Below, piece after piece: positions 24,378 to 34,212 of a DNA stretch of 40,506 nt. The position numbers and the translations under genes are program-made. The stretch spans positions 1 through 40,506 of the forward strand of contig CAIXHD010000302.1 in NCBI GenBank assembly GCA_903919065.1, in the 5' to 3' direction. The stretch is from an uncultured Bacteroidota bacterium. GTDB taxonomy: Bacteria > Bacteroidota > Bacteroidia > Bacteroidales > UBA12481. The notes under the pieces are model-generated. The model had not been told where the DNA came from. It made no database searches and saw only the letters and a program-made list of their open reading frames with translations. Each line of letters begins with the position of its first letter. Within the stretch, counting starts at the first letter, position 1.

Positions 24378-25576
24378 GATTTTTTGATCACTGTAATTTT
24401 CGGACGATTTTCCTGCGGCTGCTGATTCTGCTGAACCTGCGGTCTCGGTGGTCCCTGCGGGCGCCGCTGCTGTCCTCTTTTCTTATCATCGAATCGCGTA
24501 AGGCTTTCAGAGCCGGCATCATTCATATAGCCAACCTCTTTAATCTCTTTCGACAAATCAATGTCGGATAGCTTTTCAACGATAATTCCCTGCTTGTTAA
24601 GCTTGATTATTTCCATCACTCTCTCAACAGGAACAGGAATCAGATGCGAAGCCGATGATGAATCAAAAGAGTACCACATCATGCGTTTGAAAATATCGGT
24701 CTTCTGATGATAGGCCATGCCCTCCCTGGTTTCCAATACAATCTCCGAGGATGGAAAATCTTTCTGTGCATCAATATAGGCATCAACCTCATAATTGAGG
24801 CAGCATTTCAGTTTTCCGCACTGACCGGCGAGTTTCTGTGGATTGAACGACAGTTCCTGGTTTCTGGCAACAGTAGTGGTTACGGTAACAAAGCTCGTAA
24901 GCCAGGTTGAGCAGCACAACTCACGACCACATGATCCGATTCCGCCGATACGTCCAGCCTCCTGGCGGGCACCGATCTGGCGCATTTCCACCCGGATTTT
25001 GAATTCATCTGCCATGTACTTGATCAGTTCCCTAAAATCAACCCGGTCATCAGCAATATAGTAGAAAATGGCCTTTGTTTTATCACCCTGATATTCAACA
25101 TCTCCAACCTTCATGTCGAGCTTAAGCATCTGAGTGATCTTCCTTGACCGAAGCATGGTATGATGCTCCAAAGCGATGGCTTCCTTCCATTTCTCTATAT
25201 CAGCTTGCTTGGCCTTCCGGTAAACTTTCCTGAATTCATATTCAGCAGGATTGATTCGGTATTTGCGAAGCTGATTCATAACGAGCGGACCGGTTAATGA
25301 AACCATTCCGATATCATGACCTGGCGAAGCTTCAACAGCGATCATTTCGCCCGGAACCAGGTTCAGTGCATTAACGTTCCGGTAATAACCTTTGCGTGTA
25401 TTTTTGAACCTCACTTCCACCAAATCCTCTTCGCTGATTCCATGCGGTATGTCTCTCAGCCAGTCGAATACACTCAATTTGGTGCATCCTTCCTGGTTTT
25501 GGCAGGGTTTTCCTTCCGATTCAGTATCTAAATGGGGGCAACCCCTGAATAGTATTGCGTCTTGTAATGTGTCCAT
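24374..25576 (-). CDS. ricT: PSP1/RicT-family iron-sulfur protein
   Basis: The 400-residue product from the ATG at 25576 (a GTG eight codons earlier is less likely) has the PSP1 C-terminal domain: VEVRFKNTRKGYYRN, the Cys-rich GIGSCGRELCCSTWL and GQCGKLKCCLNYE. In Bacillus the RicT homologue is part of an Fe-S complex (RicAFT) that influences RNase Y and mRNA processing. N-terminal Cys13, Cys25 and Cys31 (GCPHL, PCQNQEGC) form another cluster. The tail (about 365-400) is Pro/Gln-rich and likely disordered. It sits between holB and gldH, as B. subtilis yaaT also lies next to holB, so the gene order is old. RicA and RicF partners are not in the window. Confidence 0.88.
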   Translation of the reverse strand: MDTLQDAILFRGCPHLDTESEGKPCQNQEGCTKLSVFDWLRDIPHGISEEDLVEVRFKNTRKGYYRNVNALNLVPGEMIAVEASPGHDIGMVSLTGPLVMNQLRKYRINPAEYEFRKVYRKAKQADIEKWKEAIALEHHTMLRSRKITQMLKLDMKVGDVEYQGDKTKAIFYYIADDRVDFRELIKYMADEFKIRVEMRQIGARQEAGRIGGIGSCGRELCCSTWLTSFVTVTTTVARNQELSFNPQKLAGQCGKLKCCLNYEVDAYIDAQKDFPSSEIVLETREGMAYHQKTDIFKRMMWYSFDSSSASHLIPVPVERVMEIIKLNKQGIIVEKLSDIDLSKEIKEVGYMNDAGSESLTRFDDKKRGQQRRPQGPPRPQVQQNQQPQENRPKITVIKKS

Positions 25577-25624
25577 GGCGGTAAAGATAATTATTCCCAC
25601 TGAATTGTGATGCAGCGGTGTGCA

Positions 25625-26773
25625 TCAGCCTTTTGCGGCAGCAGCAGGGATCCTGAGCAAACGATTTAGTTGAAGGCTCATATCCGTAAGGAGAATTTTC
25701 GGATTTGCATTCATTGAAATCTGAGCAATGGCAAGGTCAAATTCCGACATCAATCCCTCAATATTTCCCGAATGGATAAAAGCATTGAATTTCGCTGAAA
25801 AGGCGGCTTCCTCATCATCCATGACAGCCAACTCTGCCATACCTCTGTTGACCAGATAATTATTCCTGATCATGCCGAGGGCATACTGAAGGAACCATTT
25901 CTGCCGTTCACGGCCGATATCGGAAACCTCAGATACCCACTGGGTAATTTCCTGGACCTGCAAACCAAAAGATATCCTCATCCACCGAAAAAACCGGTCG
26001 CGGTTAAGCAGATTCTGCTCACTCTGATCAATCATCTGCTGGGCAGAGAGATAATCTCCCTGCGATCGCTGAACCACACCGCGCAGAATCTTTTCCTGAT
26101 CCGGATATTCCGCCAAAAGCTTCTGATAGAGTGCTTCTGAAGTGATCTTCGGAACCTTGATTAATTGTGTTCGTGAAAGAATTGTCGGCAATATCTCATC
26201 GGTTCCGCAGGTAACAAAGAGAAAAACAGTGTGATCAGCCGGCTCCTCTATAATTTTCAGGAGCTTGTTGGCCGCTGTGGTATTCATCTTTTCTGGCATC
26301 CAGAAAATGATCACCTTATAATCTGACTGATAGGATTTAAAATTCAGCTTGCGAAGAATTTCCTGGGCCTCTTTTTTAAAAATTCCCGCCTGCTTGTTTT
26401 CAATATTCATGGCATGATACCATCCTTCCAACGAGGGATAAGCCCCGGTCGAAAGGTATTGCCTCCACTCGGTAATAAAATCGTCGCTTGATGGTTCATC
26501 CTTGATTTTGGCCGTTCTCGCAACCGGAAAAACAAAATGGATATCCGGATGTACAAACTGTGCGGCCTGGTGGCAAGCCGGACAAACACCGCATGAATCA
26601 TCTTCAACCGGGGAAGTGCACTGCAGGTATTGTGCCAGAGCAAGAGCGAGTGAAAAATGACCGCTTCCGGCACTGCCGGAAAGCATCAGGGCATGACTTA
26701 CCCTGTTGGTTTTCACTGCTTGCAGCAAGCGTGCTCGGATAGCATCCTGACCGGGTATTTCATTGAAGCGCAT
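25625..26773 (-). CDS. holB: DNA polymerase III subunit delta prime
   Basis: Clamp-loader AAA+ subunit. From the ATG at 26773 (MRFNEIPGQDAIRARLL, the usual N-terminus; the open frame extends 7 codons further) the product is 382 residues. It has a degenerate P-loop (LSGSAGSGHFSLALALAQ, lacking the GKT lysine, as is normal for delta prime), the zinc module (CTSP..CGVCPACH), NKLLKIIEEP and the sensor region LSRTQLIKV, in which the usual SRC is SRT. It is the first gene of holB-ricT-gldH-trmB-MGMT-like. An exact TATTTTTG (26786-26779) lies just 5 bases before this ATG. Confidence 0.9.
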   Translation of the reverse strand: MRFNEIPGQDAIRARLLQAVKTNRVSHALMLSGSAGSGHFSLALALAQYLQCTSPVEDDSCGVCPACHQAAQFVHPDIHFVFPVARTAKIKDEPSSDDFITEWRQYLSTGAYPSLEGWYHAMNIENKQAGIFKKEAQEILRKLNFKSYQSDYKVIIFWMPEKMNTTAANKLLKIIEEPADHTVFLFVTCGTDEILPTILSRTQLIKVPKITSEALYQKLLAEYPDQEKILRGVVQRSQGDYLSAQQMIDQSEQNLLNRDRFFRWMRISFGLQVQEITQWVSEVSDIGRERQKWFLQYALGMIRNNYLVNRGMAELAVMDDEEAAFSAKFNAFIHSGNIEGLMSEFDLAIAQISMNANPKILLTDMSLQLNRLLRIPAAAAKG

Positions 26774-26806
26774 TGGCTCAAAAATAACCAACATTTTTTA
26801 ACTTTG
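26773..26806 (+). promoter_or_regulatory. Candidate pgk promoter
   Basis: TAACTTTG (26799-26806) matches TAnnTTTG exactly, with a TTG at 26773-26775, 23 bases upstream. It gives a leader of about 30 bases before the pgk ATG. The oppositely directed holB start lies within the same stretch, so the two promoters overlap. Confidence 0.5.
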
Positions 26807-26843
26807 TCAGGCTTTTTGAAGCATCTCTAATACAAGATACACT

Positions 26844-28037
26844 ATGTTAACAATGAATTCCTTCAACTTCGCCGGTAAAAGGGCGATTATTCGGGTCGAT
26901 TTCAACGTCCCGCTCAACAGCAGTTTCGAAATTACTGATGATAGCCGCATCCGGGCAGCCATTCCTACCATTAAGAAAATACTTAATGATGGCGGTTCAG
27001 TGGTCCTGATGTCACACCTTGGCCGTCCGAAAGAAGGTCCGACAGATAAATATAGTCTCAGACACCTTATTCCGGATTTAAAAACCAAACTCGGTGTCGA
27101 TGTTAAGTTCGCTCCGGATTGTATCGGCGAAGAGGCACACACCATGGCAGCCGCACTGAAACCAGGCGAAGTTCTGCTCCTCGAAAACCTCAGGTTCTAC
27201 AAGGATGAAGAGAAAGGTATTCCTGAATTTGCAAAAAAACTGGCCGAACTGGCCGATATTTATGTAAATGATGCTTTCGGAACCGCACATCGTGCCCACG
27301 CATCGACCACCATAATCGCTGATTTTTTTCCGGGCAAATCGATGTTCGGTTATATCATGGATAACGAAGTCAGCAGCATTGACAAGGTAATGCTCGATCC
27401 GAAAAAACCTTTCACAGCGATTCTCGGCGGCGCTAAGGTATCCACTAAAATCACCATCATCGAAAATCTCCTGGGCAAGGTTGATAACCTGATCATCGGC
27501 GGTGGGATGACCTACACCTTTATCAAAGCGATGGGTGGCCATGTTGGCAACTCCCTGGTTGAGGAAGATTTTGTTGAAATGGCTAAAACTGTGATGGAGA
27601 AGGCTGCTGAAAAGGGCGTTAATTTCTATCTGCCCGTAGATGGAATCAATGCAGATAAATTTGACAATGATGCACAGACCGCTGTTTCTCCAATCGATCA
27701 GGTTCCTGAAGGGTGGATGGGGCTTGACATTGCCAGCCAAACAATAAAGAATTTCACTGAGGTGATCGAGAATTCAAAAACTATCCTCTGGAACGGTCCG
27801 ATGGGGGTCTTTGAAATGCCGAACTTTCAGAAAGGTACCGTTGAAGTTGCAAAAGCAATTTCAAGGGCAACTGCAAAAGGGGCCTTCTCACTGGTTGGCG
27901 GTGGCGATTCTGTTGCTGCACTTAACCAGTTTGGAATGACCGACCAGGTTTCCTATGTATCCACCGGCGGTGGTGCCCTGCTTGAGTACATCGAAGGACA
28001 AGTACTTCCGGGCATTAAGGCAATAAGGGGGTATTAA
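26844..28037 (+). CDS. pgk: Phosphoglycerate kinase
   Basis: Glycolytic enzyme transferring phosphate from 1,3-bisphosphoglycerate to ADP. The 397-residue chain is full length: RVDFNVPL near the N-terminus, [45 protein letters not shown], and the C-terminal GGGDSVAAL nucleotide-binding loop. [11 protein letters not shown] could also start at Met4. It is probably monocistronic or leads into the LuxE-like gene 35 bases downstream. Confidence 0.96.
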   Translation: MLTMNSFNFAGKRAIIRVDFNVPLNSSFEITDDSRIRAAIPTIKKILNDGGSVVLMSHLGRPKEGPTDKYSLRHLIPDLKTKLGVDVKFAPDCIGEEAHTMAAALKPGEVLLLENLRFYKDEEKGIPEFAKKLAELADIYVNDAFGTAHRAHASTTIIADFFPGKSMFGYIMDNEVSSIDKVMLDPKKPFTAILGGAKVSTKITIIENLLGKVDNLIIGGGMTYTFIKAMGGHVGNSLVEEDFVEMAKTVMEKAAEKGVNFYLPVDGINADKFDNDAQTAVSPIDQVPEGWMGLDIASQTIKNFTEVIENSKTILWNGPMGVFEMPNFQKGTVEVAKAISRATAKGAFSLVGGGDSVAALNQFGMTDQVSYVSTGGGALLEYIEGQVLPGIKAIRGY

Positions 28038-28043
28038 CAAATT

Positions 28044-28128
28044 AGAGTTGCCAACTTTAAAACTATCCTGCTATGGAGGCATCCTTTTTAGAGTTGGCAA
28101 CTGTACCCCCTGAGTTGGCAACTTTAAA
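28044..28128. repeat. Three AGTTGGCAACT palindromic words across the luxE-like start
   Basis: AGAGTTGCCAACTTTAAA (28044-28061), AGAGTTGGCAACTGTA (28090-28105) and GAGTTGGCAACTTTAAA (28112-28128). The first has the reverse-complement core. The second and third are coding, giving LELATV and PELATLN. Confidence 0.8.
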
Positions 28129-29041
28129 TACTTTCCGCAATCAGGCTGCAGAAAACCCGGTATACAAGGAGTATCTGGCCCTTCTGGATATCGATCCATC
28201 AGCTGTTACAACTATTGACAGCATTCCATTTATGCCGATCGAATTTTTCAAACATCGCCGTGTGGTTACCGGACAGGGAGTCGAAACCCGGGTATTCGAA
28301 TCCAGCCGGACTACTGGCGTTGAACCCAGCAAACATTATATTCTCGACGACGAAATCTACCGGGAAAGTTTGGAATATGGCTTCCGACAATTTTTCGGCG
28401 ATCCTGCTGAATGGTGTTTCCTGGCCTTATTGCCCTCCTATCTCGAACGCCCGAACGCATCCCTGGTATTCATGATGGATTATCTTATCAGTAAAAGCGA
28501 ACACCCGCACAGCGGCTTTTATCTGGACAACCGTAACGAACTGGCAGCCAAGTTGATATTACTCGAAAAAACCAGACAAAAAACGATGCTTATCGGCGTG
28601 ACCTTTGCTCTGCTGGATCTTGCAGCACAGTATCCCATGCCTCTTAAAAATACCATAATCGTGGAAACCGGTGGGATGAAAGGACGCCGCGAAGAGCTCA
28701 CCAGAGATGAACTTCACAAAATACTGAAATCTTCGTTTCAACTGGATTCAATCTGCTCTGAATACGGCATGACAGAACTCCTTTCGCAAGCCTGGTCAAC
28801 CGGAAATGGCATTTACCGAACCCCCTCCTGGATGCAAATACTGATCCGCGATCCATATGATCCCTTCCGCAGGATGCCGGATGGTAAATCAGGAGGAATT
28901 GATGTCATCGACCTTGCTAATCAATTCTCCTGTTCCTTCATACAAACGCAGGATCTCGGACGAAAAAACAGCGATGGAAGCTTTGAAGTATTGGGAAGAT
29001 TCGATAATACTGAACTAAGAGGATGTAACTTACTGATATAA
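28073..29041 (+). CDS. LuxE-like acyl-protein synthetase family protein
   Basis: The 322-residue product has the LuxE/PF04443-type pattern (distantly related to acyl-AMP ligases): [51 protein letters not shown], and [14 protein letters not shown], followed by [23 protein letters not shown]. LuxE proper feeds fatty acids to bacterial luciferase, but luxA/B/C are absent here, so the substrate is unknown; homologues are found widely outside luminous bacteria. Its first 20 residues are partly coded by the AGTTGGCAACT repeats, so the N-terminus may be recently reshaped. It lies between pgk and the hybrid kinase, with no evident shared role. Confidence 0.75.
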   Translation: MEASFLELATVPPELATLNTFRNQAAENPVYKEYLALLDIDPSAVTTIDSIPFMPIEFFKHRRVVTGQGVETRVFESSRTTGVEPSKHYILDDEIYRESLEYGFRQFFGDPAEWCFLALLPSYLERPNASLVFMMDYLISKSEHPHSGFYLDNRNELAAKLILLEKTRQKTMLIGVTFALLDLAAQYPMPLKNTIIVETGGMKGRREELTRDELHKILKSSFQLDSICSEYGMTELLSQAWSTGNGIYRTPSWMQILIRDPYDPFRRMPDGKSGGIDVIDLANQFSCSFIQTQDLGRKNSDGSFEVLGRFDNTELRGCNLLI

Positions 29042-29054
29042 GTCAATTATTTTT

Positions 29055-29062
29055 TAGATTTG
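29055..29062 (+). promoter_or_regulatory. Candidate -7 element for the hybrid kinase gene
   Basis: TAGATTTG matches TAnnTTTG, 17 bases before the ATG at 29080. No clear -33 partner. Confidence 0.4.
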
Positions 29063-29079
29063 TTGGTAAGAAACCTTTA

Positions 29080-31716
29080 ATGCCACTTCAACAGTACAGC
29101 GATTACCGCTTAACCGGGATATTCTTTCGGACCATTTTCTCAGGATTGGCCAGAAAGTTCTCCTTCACTTTTGCTGTTGCCCTATTTTCAGTTATGGGTT
29201 CGTGGTTTGCAGTTACCTATGCTATAATTTTTGTCTCCGCATTAATCAAGGTTGAAAAGGAAATCCTTGATGCAGGTATTCTTATCGGGGCAATTTCAAC
29301 CACTTGCACAACAATTCTTCACTTTGTGCATTATGGGATTTTAAGCCGCGTAGGGATCAGGGGCTTTTTTAAAGTCCCCAAAATTCTTAATGAAACACTG
29401 GTCAGTGGCCTTAGCTGGAAACCCGTTGAGAGGCTTAGTAATGAGCAGTTTTCAAAATTTGCGGAGGCCTACTTACGGCTTCCCCGGGATAATTTCAAGG
29501 TATCATTAGCTTATTCCTCGCTGGTAGGCCTGATCCTCACCTTTTATTCTGTAATGAGTAAAGTTGACCCTCTCTATACCATATATATTGCTCTTGGTGC
29601 ATTGCTTGCCGTCTCCATTTATACCTATTGGGCTTATCTGATAACAGATTTCTTCTGTGGTGCATTACGTTCTTCCATTTATGAGGAAATTAAAAAACGC
29701 AACCTCACCATCAAGGTGCCCCCTAACATGTCTCTCAAATTCTCCTTCATTGTTATCGTTGCACTTTTTATCGTAACGGTTTCAATTACAGCCATTTATG
29801 TAGGGTCCGTAAATATAGAAACATTCCCCGCACTTTTCGTCGGCCTGTCTGCTGTACTGGTCGGCTTGATCGGCTTTATCTCCTATCTGGCAATTGACCT
29901 GTTTCTCAAGGAGATTCATCAGGCAACCTCAAATCTGGTAAAAGGGGAACAAGGCTTACTTTTCCCTTCCTATGACTATTCAGAACTTCGCGAATCGACC
30001 GATAATTTTAACAAGGTGGCTAGTGAGTTCACCACTTTACGGCAAGGCTTTGAGGTACGAATTTATGAGCGTACCATCGATTTGCAAAATGCCAAGGAGC
30101 AAGCCGAAACTGCCAACATGGCCAAGAGCAACTTCCTTGCCAATATGTCTCACGAGATCCGCACACCGATGAACGGGATCATCGGCATGTCGGAAATCCT
30201 CATGAAATCGAACCTTTCCGAAGAACAGAATGAATACCTGCAGATTATCGAAAGCTCTGCCAATACTCTTTTGGCGATTATTAATGACATCCTTGATTTT
30301 TCGAAGATCGAAGCCAATAAGCTCGATCTTGAAATGATTCCATTCGATCTGGTCCGGATAGTTGAAGAGGTATCAGACAACATGGCCGTGAAGGCAATAC
30401 AGAAAAATCTGAACCTGATTACCGACCTTGATACCAAGATTCCTGATTCGCTGGTCGGTGACCCTCTGCGTTTGAAACAAGTTCTGCTCAACCTGGTCAA
30501 TAATGCCATCAAGTTTACAAATTCAGGTGATGTTTTGATTTCATGCAACCTCACGGAAAAAATTGGCAACCGATACAGCTTTATTTTTAAGATCAGGGAT
30601 ACTGGCATCGGCATACAGCAAGACCAAATGGATAAACTGTTCAAATCGTTCTCTCAGGTCGATGCCTCAATGACCCGTAAATTTGGCGGGACAGGGTTAG
30701 GATTGATTATCAGCAAGCGGCTCGTGGAGATGATGAATGGGAGTATAGGCGTAACAAGCGAGGTAGGTAAAGGCTCCACCTTCTGGTTCTCGGCTCAATT
30801 TCTGGAAGATAACACCATCTCAGCCCAGTCGGGGCCGGATCGAAATGAGCTGAAAGATCTTCGTGTTCTGGTTATCGATGATAATGAGACAAATCTTAAG
30901 GTCTTCCGAAAATACCTTGAATATTGGCAATGTTTGCCTGAACAGGTAAATGATGCAGAAAAAGGGCTGTTGCTGCTTCGCAATGTTGCCGGCTCAGAGG
31001 AGGAATTCGATGTCGTTCTGGTAGATTGCCAGATGCCCGGAATGGACGGTATCACTTTTGCACGGCAAGTAAATGAGGATCCGGCCTTGAGGCATATCAA
31101 GCTGATCATGCTCTCTTCAATTGCCGACCTTATCACCCCTGAAGAACTCACGGGCAGTGGCTTCAAGGGATTCCTCAATAAGCCGGTAAAGATTCTTGAC
31201 CTCTGGCGAGTAATTCACAATGCTGTACATACTGAAATTCCTGATCCTTTGGAGGTAATCACGAAGCAAATAACCAGGGAAGAAGATTCGTCGGAGGAAG
31301 TTAGCAAAAACGATGTTATTATACCTGGTCCTCGGCCAATCACGGTTCTCCTGGTTGAAGATAATAAAATCAACCAGCGGATTGCCTTCCTTAATCTGCA
31401 GAAATACGGTTATGAGACCGAGCTCGCTGAAAACGGGGTGGAGGCAGTTGACAAATTTAAAAGCAAAAATTTCGATCTCATATTTATGGATATTCAAATG
31501 CCGGTGATGGACGGTTTGGAGGCAACCCGACAAATACGTCTACTGGAAAAGAATATGCCCGGGCACATTCCTGTTCATATAGTTGCGGTTACAGCAAATG
31601 CCATGAAAGGCGACCGTGAAATATGCCTGGCTGCAGGTATGAATGATTATATATCCAAACCCTTCCGTACCGAAGAGATGCGTAAGGTTCTCAAGCGCTG
31701 GCTCACCAAAGCGTAG
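29080..31716 (+). CDS. Membrane hybrid sensor histidine kinase with two receiver domains
   Basis: The 878-residue protein has about six transmembrane helices (roughly 30-55, 62-84, 142-160, 166-188, 220-241, 250-272), a coiled-coil linker (300-350), HisKA with His358 ([12 protein letters not shown]), and HATPase_c with the N box NLVNNAIKF (471-479), G1 DTGIGI (507-512) and G2 GGTGLGL (536-542). Two receivers follow, REC1 (594-715, Asp649) and REC2 (754-876, Asp804), each with the conserved Lys (LNKPV, ISKPF). No PAS, Hpt or DNA-binding domain is seen, so an Hpt protein elsewhere must pass on the phosphate. The sensory part is the membrane domain, ligand unknown. It ends overlapping yraN by 14 bases, tail to tail. 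Confidence 0.92.
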   Translation: MPLQQYSDYRLTGIFFRTIFSGLARKFSFTFAVALFSVMGSWFAVTYAIIFVSALIKVEKEILDAGILIGAISTTCTTILHFVHYGILSRVGIRGFFKVPKILNETLVSGLSWKPVERLSNEQFSKFAEAYLRLPRDNFKVSLAYSSLVGLILTFYSVMSKVDPLYTIYIALGALLAVSIYTYWAYLITDFFCGALRSSIYEEIKKRNLTIKVPPNMSLKFSFIVIVALFIVTVSITAIYVGSVNIETFPALFVGLSAVLVGLIGFISYLAIDLFLKEIHQATSNLVKGEQGLLFPSYDYSELRESTDNFNKVASEFTTLRQGFEVRIYERTIDLQNAKEQAETANMAKSNFLANMSHEIRTPMNGIIGMSEILMKSNLSEEQNEYLQIIESSANTLLAIINDILDFSKIEANKLDLEMIPFDLVRIVEEVSDNMAVKAIQKNLNLITDLDTKIPDSLVGDPLRLKQVLLNLVNNAIKFTNSGDVLISCNLTEKIGNRYSFIFKIRDTGIGIQQDQMDKLFKSFSQVDASMTRKFGGTGLGLIISKRLVEMMNGSIGVTSEVGKGSTFWFSAQFLEDNTISAQSGPDRNELKDLRVLVIDDNETNLKVFRKYLEYWQCLPEQVNDAEKGLLLLRNVAGSEEEFDVVLVDCQMPGMDGITFARQVNEDPALRHIKLIMLSSIADLITPEELTGSGFKGFLNKPVKILDLWRVIHNAVHTEIPDPLEVITKQITREEDSSEEVSKNDVIIPGPRPITVLLVEDNKINQRIAFLNLQKYGYETELAENGVEAVDKFKSKNFDLIFMDIQMPVMDGLEATRQIRLLEKNMPGHIPVHIVAVTANAMKGDREICLAAGMNDYISKPFRTEEMRKVLKRWLTKA

Positions 31717-32068
31717 GGAAAAATGCATCCCTTATATGGCTTACATTTGGTAATCCACTTTCATACACTACATTAACAATATCAAATCTGACTTCCAGTG
31801 TAATCCTGTTATACTTCACATAGGCATTTGCTGCTGCAATCAGGAATTGTCTCTTCTGACGGTTGATCGCTTGTTCAGGCAATTCGCGAACAGGAGCATG
31901 CCTGGTTTTCACCTCAATAACTACGATGTCGTTCCTGTCGCGGGCGATAATGTCAATCTCTTTATGGCTGAAATACCAGTTGCGTTCCAAAATGACAAAT
32001 CCCTTGGCCTCGAGATGATCCACTGCAAGCTGCTCTCCTGCTTTCCCAAAATCCTTCCGTTCATCCAT
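31703..32068 (-). CDS. yraN: YraN/UPF0102-family PD-(D/E)XK nuclease-like protein
   Basis: The 121-residue product begins [19 protein letters not shown], the family N-terminus, at an ATG at 32068. A longer open frame exists upstream but runs antisense through metG and is not needed. The nuclease-like core is [22 protein letters not shown] (an E-x-D ... E-x-K arrangement). The cellular role of UPF0102 is not established; a DNA-repair or recombination function is often suggested. It is divergent from metG (33 bases between starts). Confidence 0.9.
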   Translation of the reverse strand: MDERKDFGKAGEQLAVDHLEAKGFVILERNWYFSHKEIDIIARDRNDIVVIEVKTRHAPVRELPEQAINRQKRQFLIAAANAYVKYNRITLEVRFDIVNVVYESGLPNVSHIRDAFFPTLW

Positions 32069-32077
32069 TTTCTTTTC

Positions 32078-32085
32078 TAATTTTG
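32078..32085 (+). promoter_or_regulatory. Candidate -7 element for metG
   Basis: TAATTTTG, an exact TAnnTTTG match, lies 16 bases before the ATG at 32102, in the short gap between the divergent yraN and metG starts. Confidence 0.45.
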
Positions 32086-32101
32086 CATTTCTTAATTTAT
32101 A

Positions 32102-34138
32102 ATGATGTCTGATTACAAACGTCACCTTGTTACTGCCGCCCTGCCTTATGCAAACGGCCCTGTTCATATCGGTCACCTTGCCGGAGTTTACGTTCCAGCT
32201 GATATATATACGCGATATCTCCGCCAGAATGGAAAAGATGTACTGTTTATTTGTGGATCTGATGAGCATGGTGTGCCTATCACATTGAAAGCCAAAACAG
32301 AAGGAATTACCCCCCAGGATGTTGTCGACCGTTATCATGCCATAAACAAAGCGGCATTTGCCGGTTTCGGTATCTCTTTTGATATTTATCATCGCACCTC
32401 TGCTCCCATTCATCACGAAACAGCATCGGCATTTTTCAAAAAGCTCTACGATGAAGGTGAGTTTCTTGAAAAAACGACTGAACAATTTTTCGACGAAGCC
32501 AATCAGCAGTTCCTGGCAGATCGATATATCAATGGTACCTGCCCCCATTGCGGCAACGACAAAGCTTACGGTGACCAGTGCGAAAAGTGCGGGACATCAT
32601 TGAGTCCGATGGAACTTATCAATCCAAAATCCATGCTAAGCGGCAACGCACCAATTTTAAAAGAAACAAAACACTGGTTTCTTCCACTTGATAAGCATGA
32701 GCCCTGGCTCAGGAAATGGATTCTCGAAGACCATACCGAATGGCGCTCAAACGTATACGGCCAGTGCAAATCATGGCTCGACCAGGGACTTCAGGCACGA
32801 GCAGTATCCAGGGATCTCGACTGGGGCGTTCCGGTACCGGTTGAAGGGGCCGATGGTAAGGTTCTGTATGTTTGGTTTGATGCTCCGATAGGGTACATCT
32901 CTGCCACACGGGAACTCACCCCTGATTGGGAAAAATACTGGAAATCTGAAGATTGCCGGATGGTTCACTTCATCGGCAAGGATAATATCGTTTTTCATTG
33001 CATCATTTTCCCTGCAATGCTAAAGGCACACGGTGAATATATCCTGCCTGACAATGTTCCCGCCAATGAATTTCTGAACCTGGAAGGAGAGAAAATTTCT
33101 ACCTCACGCAACTGGGCTGTCTGGCTCCATGAATATCTGGAAGAGTTCCCCGGCAAGCAGGATGTTTTACGTTATGTTCTCACCGCAAATGCTCCCGAGG
33201 CAAAGGATAATGATTTCACCTGGAAAGATTTTCAGACCCGTAACAACAATGAGTTGGTGGCAGTTCTGGGAAACTTCGTTAACCGTACACTGGTACTCAC
33301 CCAGAAATATTTCGACGGGAAATGTCCTGATCTCAATGAACTCTCCGATTATGATAATGCGACCCTGAACGACATCAAGGCAATCAAATCAAGGGTTGAA
33401 CAGAGCCTTGAATCCTTTCGCATCAGGGAAGCCCTGAATGAAGCCATGAGCCTCGCCCGCCTCGGAAACAAATACCTTGCGGAAACCGAACCCTGGAAAC
33501 TTTTTCCTTCCGATCCGAACCGGGTTGCGACCATACTGCATGTAAGCCTGCAGATTACGGCCAATCTTACTGTCCTCCTCGATTCGTTCCTGCCTTTTAC
33601 CATGAAGCAGCTGCGCGGATTCCTGAATATTCCGGAAATGCCATGGTCGGCCATCGGTTCTGTGGATCTCATACCGGGAGGGCACCAATTGGAGAAACCT
33701 GAATTACTTTTCGAAAAGGTAGAAGATTTTCAGGTAGATTTTCAGGTAAAAAAACTACTCGATACCAAGAAGATGAATGAAGCAAAAGCAGCAGGATTAG
33801 CCCCGTCCAAATCAATCATCTCCTATGATGATTTTACTGCAATGGATATCCGGATCGCTACCATCCTGGAAGCAGAAAAGGTTCCTAAAACACAGAAATT
33901 AATGAAGTTAAAGGTTGATACCGGACTTGATATCAGAACGGTAGTTTCAGGAATTGCTGAACATTTTGAACCCCAGGCAATCATCGGAAAACAGATAACT
34001 TTATTAGCCAATCTTGAACCACGCATGATCAAGGGCATTGAATCAAAAGGAATGATTCTTTTAGCCGAAGATAATCTTGGAAGGTTGATTTTTGTTACCC
34101 CTGAAGAGGCAATGCAGAATGGCGCCGTGGTGAAGTAG
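32102..34138 (+). CDS. metG: Methionyl-tRNA synthetase
   Basis: Class I synthetase that charges tRNA-Met. The 678-residue chain has the HIGH motif (HIGH, 22-25), the zinc knuckle [18 protein letters not shown], the KMSKS-equivalent KISTS (331-335), an anticodon-binding domain, and a C-terminal tRNA-binding (Trbp111-type) domain ([20 protein letters not shown] onward). MetG length and domain order are normal for the long bacterial form. Either of two adjacent ATGs (32102, 32105) could start it. Straight after the TAG are CAGTTGACAGTTGG words, then a hairpin. Confidence 0.96.
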   Translation: MMSDYKRHLVTAALPYANGPVHIGHLAGVYVPADIYTRYLRQNGKDVLFICGSDEHGVPITLKAKTEGITPQDVVDRYHAINKAAFAGFGISFDIYHRTSAPIHHETASAFFKKLYDEGEFLEKTTEQFFDEANQQFLADRYINGTCPHCGNDKAYGDQCEKCGTSLSPMELINPKSMLSGNAPILKETKHWFLPLDKHEPWLRKWILEDHTEWRSNVYGQCKSWLDQGLQARAVSRDLDWGVPVPVEGADGKVLYVWFDAPIGYISATRELTPDWEKYWKSEDCRMVHFIGKDNIVFHCIIFPAMLKAHGEYILPDNVPANEFLNLEGEKISTSRNWAVWLHEYLEEFPGKQDVLRYVLTANAPEAKDNDFTWKDFQTRNNNELVAVLGNFVNRTLVLTQKYFDGKCPDLNELSDYDNATLNDIKAIKSRVEQSLESFRIREALNEAMSLARLGNKYLAETEPWKLFPSDPNRVATILHVSLQITANLTVLLDSFLPFTMKQLRGFLNIPEMPWSAIGSVDLIPGGHQLEKPELLFEKVEDFQVDFQVKKLLDTKKMNEAKAAGLAPSKSIISYDDFTAMDIRIATILEAEKVPKTQKLMKLKVDTGLDIRTVVSGIAEHFEPQAIIGKQITLLANLEPRMIKGIESKGMILLAEDNLGRLIFVTPEEAMQNGAVVK

Positions 34139-34192
34139 CGGTAGGCAGTTGACAGTTGGATTTTGTAGGGGAGGGACCCGTGGGTCCTCCCT
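34139..34192. terminator. Word repeat and hairpin between convergent metG and the SPOR gene
   Basis: The metG TAG is followed by GGCAGTTGACAGTTGG, then a G/C-rich hairpin GGGAGGGACCC-GT-GGGTCCTCCC (34169-34191, one bulged G). No long T tract follows on the plus strand. It can serve both convergent genes as a bidirectional terminator, with moderate confidence. Confidence 0.5.
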
Positions 34193-34212
34193 CTTCAGCA
34201 GTTGGCCGTGTC

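Noticed and set aside
27078-27740. 220-residue minus-strand open frame
   Set aside because: It lies wholly antisense to pgk, which has clear motifs; no start signal or domain supports it.
28073-29041. Bioluminescence function
   Set aside because: No luxA, luxB or luxC nearby; LuxE-like proteins are common in non-luminous bacteria.
32069-32548. N-terminal extension of yraN to 32548
   Set aside because: The extension is antisense to metG and the family N-terminus begins at the internal ATG at 32068.
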